Shown piece by piece: positions 29,363 to 33,024 of a stretch of 33,024 nucleotides of DNA. The position numbers and the translations under genes are program-made. Where the stretch lies: positions 1 through 33,024 of the forward strand of contig JAGCUI010000016.1 of the NCBI GenBank assembly GCA_017962965.1, given 5' to 3'. The stretch is from Treponema sp. (GTDB taxonomy: Bacteria; Spirochaetota; Spirochaetia; Treponematales; Treponemataceae). The stretch's first letter is position 1; each line of letters opens with the position of its first letter. Below the pieces are notes generated by a model. It saw nothing but the letters and a program-made list of their open reading frames with translations, did no database searches and was not told the origin of the DNA.

Positions 29363-29971
29363 TTATAGATACAGGCGGGCTTCTTTATTACCTCGTCGTA
29401 TTCGGGCTCTGTAAGCGTTAAGTGTATAATCAAAGTGTTCATTAAAGTGATTTGCATCTAATTCCATAAGATATTGATCATCAGCTTCCGGGTACTTTCC
29501 GTTTTTTTCATAATATTCTTTAGAATATTCCTGTGCTTTCAAATAATTTTCATGATAATTTGTTCCCTGAATTTGTACACCAAGTTCTTTTAGATAAGTA
29601 TCGGTATTTTCAGGAAGAGAATGGTTTTCTTCAATATATTTTTCAACATAGGACTGAGCTTCCAGAAGATTCTTTTTTACTTTTTTGGTATTAATTGAAT
29701 CAATTTGTATTCCAATCAGTGTTGCAATCAAAAGAGGCAGAAAATAAAGAGAAAATAATTCTATTGTTTTATTTTTAATGGATTTTATAAAATACCAGAT
29801 TGAAATGAGCAGGAAAAGAACAAACACCGGAATCAAAATAAGCCAAAGCGGAAAAAGTTGCGCGATAAAAAAACCAAAAATTGTTAAAACCCCATTGAGG
29901 ACCGCCAGTAAAAACTTTAACGTACTGAGTTCTTCATCCCCACTTTCCAAGAATATAATCGGTCTTTTCAC
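29363..29971 (-). CDS. Membrane protein with an internal repeat (GTG start)
   Basis: A 202-residue protein starting at GTG with AAAGGAGAG upstream. Residues about 18-90 hold three hydrophobic segments. The C-terminal part has a duplicated unit: AQSYVEKYIEENHSLPENTD (105-124, continuing TYLKEL) and AQEYSKEYYEKNGKYPEADD (146-165, continuing QYLMEL), spaced 41 residues apart. The Y-x-x-x-N-G-x-Y-P pattern recalls pilin-like periplasmic domains, but no pilin signal is present. Function unknown. It lies just upstream of the ankyrin-like membrane gene on the same strand and may share its transcript. Confidence 0.6.
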   Translation of the reverse strand: MKRPIIFLESGDEELSTLKFLLAVLNGVLTIFGFFIAQLFPLWLILIPVFVLFLLISIWYFIKSIKNKTIELFSLYFLPLLIATLIGIQIDSINTKKVKKNLLEAQSYVEKYIEENHSLPENTDTYLKELGVQIQGTNYHENYLKAQEYSKEYYEKNGKYPEADDQYLMELDANHFNEHFDYTLNAYRARIRRGNKEARLYL

Positions 29972-30139
29972 TTTTTTACTCTCCTTTATTGGTATAAAAG
30001 AATTATATCACAAAAAAATGGAATTAATTAATTTTTTTATTCTCCAATAAAGAGGAGTATAATCTTTTTGTAATTGCCTAGTTAATTGGTAGGTAATAAG
30101 ATTGTAATCATTAGAATATTGGTGATTAGTATAGTTGGA

Positions 30140-30198
30140 AAATTGTATAGTTCAATTAACAATATTTGCGAAATTTTGTTTATCAGACTATACAATTT
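30140..30198. promoter_or_regulatory. 12-bp inverted repeat upstream of the ATPase gene
   Basis: AAATTGTATAGT (30140-30151) and ACTATACAATTT (30187-30198) are perfect arms 35 nt apart. The right arm contains the -35 box of the ATPase promoter. It may be a paired repressor site or a long hairpin. The remainder of 29972-30223 is AT-rich with no recognisable gene. Confidence 0.4.
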
Positions 30199-30217
30199 AA
30201 TTTTTGTGGAGTATACT
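30189..30217 (+). promoter_or_regulatory. Promoter of the DUF4143 ATPase gene
   Basis: TATACA (30189-30194), 17-nt spacer, TATACT (30212-30217), then 6 nt to the ATG at 30224. Confidence 0.5.
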
Positions 30218-30223
30218 AGGAAT

Positions 30224-31438
30224 ATGATGACAGATTATACCAAACTGATAGAAATATCAGAGAAAAGAGTCAGGAACACAAAAGAGACTTTTGTAAGGTC
30301 TATTGATAAGAAAATTAACTGGAATTCTCGATTGATTGGAATTAAAGGTGCCAGGGGATGTGGAAAAACAACACTTCTTCTTCAGCATCTTAGAAATAAT
30401 CAAATGGATCTTGTTGTTTCTGGAAAAGCTCTCTTTGTAAGTCTTGATAATATTTGGTTTACAAAAAATTCTTTACTTGATCTTGCAGAATCTTTCTCAA
30501 AGAGCGGTGGAAAACTTTTATATCTGGATGAAGTACATCGATATGGAGACTGGCCTATATATATTAAAAATATTTACGATGATTATCCTGAATTACAGGT
30601 TGTTTTTACAGGTTCTTCTCTTCTTCAGATTCTTGATGCCCGTGCAGATTTAAGCCGCCGTCCGGTGATGTATAATATGCAGGGACTTTCTTTTAGAGAG
30701 TTTTTGAATCTAAAAACAGGAAATGATTTCCAAGAATTACCATTAGAAGAAATCTTACAGAATCATCCAAAACATGCTTTTGATATTTGCAGCAAGGTAA
30801 AACCTTTTGAATTTTTTGATGAATATTTAAAAATAGGATATTATCCTTTTTTTCTTGAAGGGTTGGATACTTACTATATGAAACTGGAAGAAACTATCAA
30901 TATGATTTTAGACGTTGAACTTCCTCTTTTGAGAAAAATAGATATATCTTATGTTCCAAAAATTAAGAAACTTCTGGCAATAATTGCAGAAAGCTCACCA
31001 GTTATGTTAAATACTTCAAAAATGTCTGGTGCCATGGAATTAAACAGAACGACATTGTTGTCATATTTAAAAAACCTTACCGATGCAAAACTAATTGATT
31101 CTTTATTTAAAGATTTAAAAGGTGTAAGTTCTCTTCAAAAGCCAGATAAAATTTTTCTAGAAAACACAAATCTGATGTATTTATTTCAGGGAGAAAAAGC
31201 AAATGAAGGAAATGTGAGGGAAACTTTTTTGGTAAACCAGCTTTCGTATAATCAGACTGTAGAATTATCAGAAGTTAGTGATTTTCTTGTAAATGATAAA
31301 TACACAATCGAATGTGGCGGAAAGAATAAAACCGGTGAACAAATAAAAACTTTGAAAAATGCTTTTATTGCTGCTGATGGTATAGAAACAGGCAATGGTT
31401 CCAAGATTCCTCTGTGGTTATTTGGATTCTTATATTAA
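30224..31438 (+). CDS. AAA ATPase with DUF4143 domain
   Basis: A 404-residue ATPase of the AAA/DUF4143 group. The P-loop is GARGCGKTT (42-50) and Walker B LLYLDEVH (98-105), with sensor-like VVFTGSSLLQI. The C-terminal half is DUF4143: MSGAMELNRTTLLSYLKNL is the winged-helix part and IECGGKNKTGEQIKTLKNAF with the end IPLWLFGFLY is typical. These proteins are frequent in gut bacteria and of unsettled function. The frame opens at 30086, but those residues are AT-rich and precede the promoter. Two ATGs lie at 30224 and 30227; AGGA is 5 nt from the second, so a short-leader start is an alternative to leaderless translation. Confidence 0.85.
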   Translation: MMTDYTKLIEISEKRVRNTKETFVRSIDKKINWNSRLIGIKGARGCGKTTLLLQHLRNNQMDLVVSGKALFVSLDNIWFTKNSLLDLAESFSKSGGKLLYLDEVHRYGDWPIYIKNIYDDYPELQVVFTGSSLLQILDARADLSRRPVMYNMQGLSFREFLNLKTGNDFQELPLEEILQNHPKHAFDICSKVKPFEFFDEYLKIGYYPFFLEGLDTYYMKLEETINMILDVELPLLRKIDISYVPKIKKLLAIIAESSPVMLNTSKMSGAMELNRTTLLSYLKNLTDAKLIDSLFKDLKGVSSLQKPDKIFLENTNLMYLFQGEKANEGNVRETFLVNQLSYNQTVELSEVSDFLVNDKYTIECGGKNKTGEQIKTLKNAFIAADGIETGNGSKIPLWLFGFLY

Positions 31439-31528
31439 AAAACACTTTTATCTGTTTCTGTATGACGACCCTCCAAAATAGAGAACATAACATGCGCATT
31501 GAGATGGGAAAGATTTTATAATGCGGAT

Positions 31529-31831
31529 CTAAATTTCAAAATCAAGGCAGGCGCGGCTTATGGTAAAGGGGCGGACTTTGGTGTCGGCTACGGCTACGTG
31601 GGACGGGTGTTTTGAATATGCCTTGAGTGCTTCTTCTGATTCAAAGGTTGAGTCGAGCATCAGGTCTGCTGTGGAAGAGGCAATGCGGCCGGTTGCGTTT
31701 ACTTTGATATCAATAAGGCCCGGGATTTTTCCTTTAAGACCTTCGAGTCCTTCTTTAATTCCCATTTTTACGGATTCTTTTTCTGAATCGCTCATGTCTT
31801 TTAATGTCCATAAAATAATGTGTTTTACCAT
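31529..31831 (-). CDS. Dabb (stress-responsive A/B barrel) domain protein
   Basis: A 100-residue Dabb protein: MVKHIILWTLKDM start, then KIPGLIDIKVNATG, LMLDSTFESEEALKAYSKHP and HVAVADTKVRPF. These small dimeric ferredoxin-like barrels occur in plants and bacteria; the bacterial role is undefined. An ATG at 31852 also opens the frame, but it lies inside TGCTAGAAT (31859-31851), a good extended -10 box, while GGAA precedes the ATG at 31831; I choose the latter. The 31439-31528 stretch between it and the ATPase gene shows nothing recognisable. Confidence 0.85.
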   Translation of the reverse strand: MVKHIILWTLKDMSDSEKESVKMGIKEGLEGLKGKIPGLIDIKVNATGRIASSTADLMLDSTFESEEALKAYSKHPSHVAVADTKVRPFTISRACLDFEI

Positions 31832-31926
31832 ATTTGTTTCCTGTGCGTTCATTCTAGCATATTTGGGCTGGTTTAGAAAATAATGAAAGGACTTTCTTTT
31901 ATACCCGTTTAAACTCTTTTATAATC

Positions 31927-31935
31927 TGATATAAT
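31927..31935 (+). promoter_or_regulatory. Extended -10 TGATATAAT of the nucleotidase gene, leaderless geometry
   Basis: Ends exactly 6 nt before the ATG at 31942. No ribosome site; a weak TTTAAA lies 16 nt upstream. Confidence 0.55.
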
Positions 31936-31941
31936 AGCATT

Positions 31942-32553
31942 ATGAACATTTACGTGGATTTTGATGATTGTCTTTGCGAGACGGCTCGGTATTTTTCGGG
32001 GCTGATTGTTGAGCTTTTTGGGCTTAATATTCCTTACGAAAAAATTAAATATTTTGATTTACAAAAGTCATTTTCGCTTTCTGATGAAGATTATGAAAAA
32101 ATGATGATTTATGCGCATCAGCCTAAAGTTCTTTTGTCTTATGAAGAAACTCCTGGCGCTGTAAAAACTGTTAATGAATGGATTGATGAAGGTCACGATG
32201 TAAAAATCATTACAGGCCGTCCGGTGAGTGCGTATGAAGCTTCCAGAACCTGGCTTAATGAACATGGACTTGAACGCGTAAATTTATACTGTCTTAATAA
32301 ATACGGTCGTGATACTTTTTTAAAAGGAAGCTCCTTCAGTCTTGAGCTTGAAGATTATTATAAAATGCATTTTGATTTTGCCGTTGAAGATTCTCCGAGT
32401 GCATTCAAATTCTTTTCACATCTCCCAAATCTTAAGGTGATGGTTTTTGACCGCCCGTGGAATCAGGATTGCGAATTTCCAAATGCAAATTTTAAAAGAT
32501 GTTCGAACTGGAATATTATAAAAGAAAGGGTTCGTGCCCAAAAGGATTTATAA
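31942..32553 (+). CDS. 5'-nucleotidase-like HAD phosphatase (NT5C type)
   Basis: A 203-residue HAD phosphatase of the 5'(3')-deoxyribonucleotidase group (PF06941-like). Motif I is IYVDFDDCLCETA with D6 and D8; the EETPGAVKTVNEW helix, motif II VKIITGRPVSAYEASRTWL and motif IV DFAVEDSPSAF follow in order. The end VMVFDRPWNQDCE is typical of this family. It probably dephosphorylates nucleotides, but YqfW-like bacterial members have varied substrates. It lacks a Shine-Dalgarno site. The GNAT gene starts 2 nt after its stop, using AAGGA within the last codons of this gene, so the two are co-translated. Confidence 0.85.
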   Translation: MNIYVDFDDCLCETARYFSGLIVELFGLNIPYEKIKYFDLQKSFSLSDEDYEKMMIYAHQPKVLLSYEETPGAVKTVNEWIDEGHDVKIITGRPVSAYEASRTWLNEHGLERVNLYCLNKYGRDTFLKGSSFSLELEDYYKMHFDFAVEDSPSAFKFFSHLPNLKVMVFDRPWNQDCEFPNANFKRCSNWNIIKERVRAQKDL

Positions 32554-32555
32554 AA

Positions 32556-33024
32556 ATGAGTGAATTAAAAATACGGGATGCACAGGTTGAAGATGCACAA
32601 AGGCTTTTAGAAATTTACAGTCACTATGTTTTAAACACAGCCGTTTCTTTTGAGTATGAAGTTCCGACCGTAGAAGAATTTAGCGAGCGTATCCGAAGTA
32701 TAAAAAAGAAATACCCGTACCTCGTCTGCGAAAAAGACGGCAAAATTATAGGCTACGTTTATGCCAGCGCCTACAGCGAGAGAACTGCCTACGACTGGAC
32801 CGTTTCAACTTCCATCTATATAGATAAAGACTTCCACCGTAACGGAGCCGGCTCCCTCTTATATAAAGAACTCGAATCCCGCCTCAAAAAAATGGGAATC
32901 ATCAACCTTTTAGCCGGCGTTGCCTTCTGCGACCCCCAGGACGAATACCTCACCCACGACAGCCCGAACTTCCACCTTTCCCAAGCCTACACTCAAGTTG
33001 CCTACATGCCCCAGGTCGGCAAAA
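32556..33024 (+). CDS. GNAT N-acetyltransferase, phosphinothricin-acetyltransferase-like (3' end outside window)
   Basis: The first 156 codons are present. The sequence begins MSELKIRDAQVEDAQRLLEI with YSHYVLNTAVSFEYEVPT, the opening of the phosphinothricin/methionine-sulfoximine acetyltransferase branch (Pat/Bar-like). The acetyl-CoA motif is IYIDKDFHRNGAGSLLYKEL. Such enzymes in ordinary bacteria acetylate diverse amines; herbicide detoxification is not implied. AAGGA lies at the end of the preceding gene. From about codon 50 onward, codons end in C more often than in the first part. Confidence 0.82.
   Translation, partial: MSELKIRDAQVEDAQRLLEIYSHYVLNTAVSFEYEVPTVEEFSERIRSIKKKYPYLVCEKDGKIIGYVYASAYSERTAYDWTVSTSIYIDKDFHRNGAGSLLYKELESRLKKMGIINLLAGVAFCDPQDEYLTHDSPNFHLSQAYTQVAYMPQVGK

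Noticed and set aside
30086..30223. 46-residue N-terminal extension of the DUF4143 ATPase
   Set aside because: It lies in an AT-rich intergenic region containing the inverted repeat and promoter, and the family normally begins near MTDYTKLIEISEKR.
31832..31852. ATG 31852 as start of the Dabb protein
   Set aside because: The codon overlaps TGCTAGAAT, a likely -10 box, and a better start with a ribosome site lies 21 nt downstream.
1..33024. CRISPR arrays, tRNA genes, insertion sequences, integrases
   Set aside because: No regularly spaced repeats, cloverleaf signatures, transposase motifs or paired terminal repeats were seen.

Overview
The window looks like chromosomal DNA of a spirochaete, most likely a host-associated or rumen-type Treponema. 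The reasons are moderately AT-rich DNA, outer-membrane beta-barrels and a lipoprotein alongside a Trep_Strep/MptD-type ECF transporter, strong AAGGAG ribosome sites, a D-lactate dehydrogenase and many small regulators. Genus is an inference from gene content. No rRNA, tRNA, CRISPR array, insertion sequence or phage module was seen.

Left part (1-7 kb): a cyclophilin-like secreted protein, apparently starting at CTG, is divergent from a TetR regulator. A split-barrel flavoprotein and a YunG-like protein follow. Next comes an ECF transporter operon (S component, T component, fused double ATPase) with a DnaQ-type exonuclease inserted in it; the exonuclease carries a sliding-clamp-binding motif. 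The operon promoter overlaps two GTTAGT/ACTAAC palindromes. A D-lactate dehydrogenase ends the block.

Middle (7-19 kb): two further TetR circuits each have their own palindromic operators. One is an operon of outer-membrane protein, lipoprotein hydrolase and TetR. The other is a TetR divergent from an RND exporter, a LolA-like periplasmic protein and a DUF1302-like outer-membrane barrel, which together look like an envelope-spanning lipid or hydrophobic-compound export system. Then come a ZIP metal transporter, a glutathione-peroxidase/OhrR peroxide-defence pair, a 2H phosphoesterase, a GNAT acetyltransferase and a HAD hydrolase.

Right part (19-33 kb) is accessory in character: a hairpin-rich repeat, a DinB-DUF3795 fusion, an XRE/flavin-reductase operon, an ORF6N gene with a 31-bp palindrome inside its coding sequence, a TPR protein and two AraC-type regulators fused to effector domains (one GyrI-like, one GGDEF), each with an internal ribosome site at the domain junction. 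It also holds an orphan antitoxin, three gene remnants, a large XRE regulator with a clear terminator, two membrane proteins, a DUF4143 ATPase, a Dabb protein, a nucleotidase and a GNAT gene cut by the window end.

Two patterns run across the window. First, at least seven genes without a convincing Shine-Dalgarno sequence have a -10 box ending 6-8 nt before the ATG, which predicts leaderless mRNAs; genes with good SDs show normal leaders. Second, hairpin-rich elements recur, one of them in frame inside the ECF ATPase gene.
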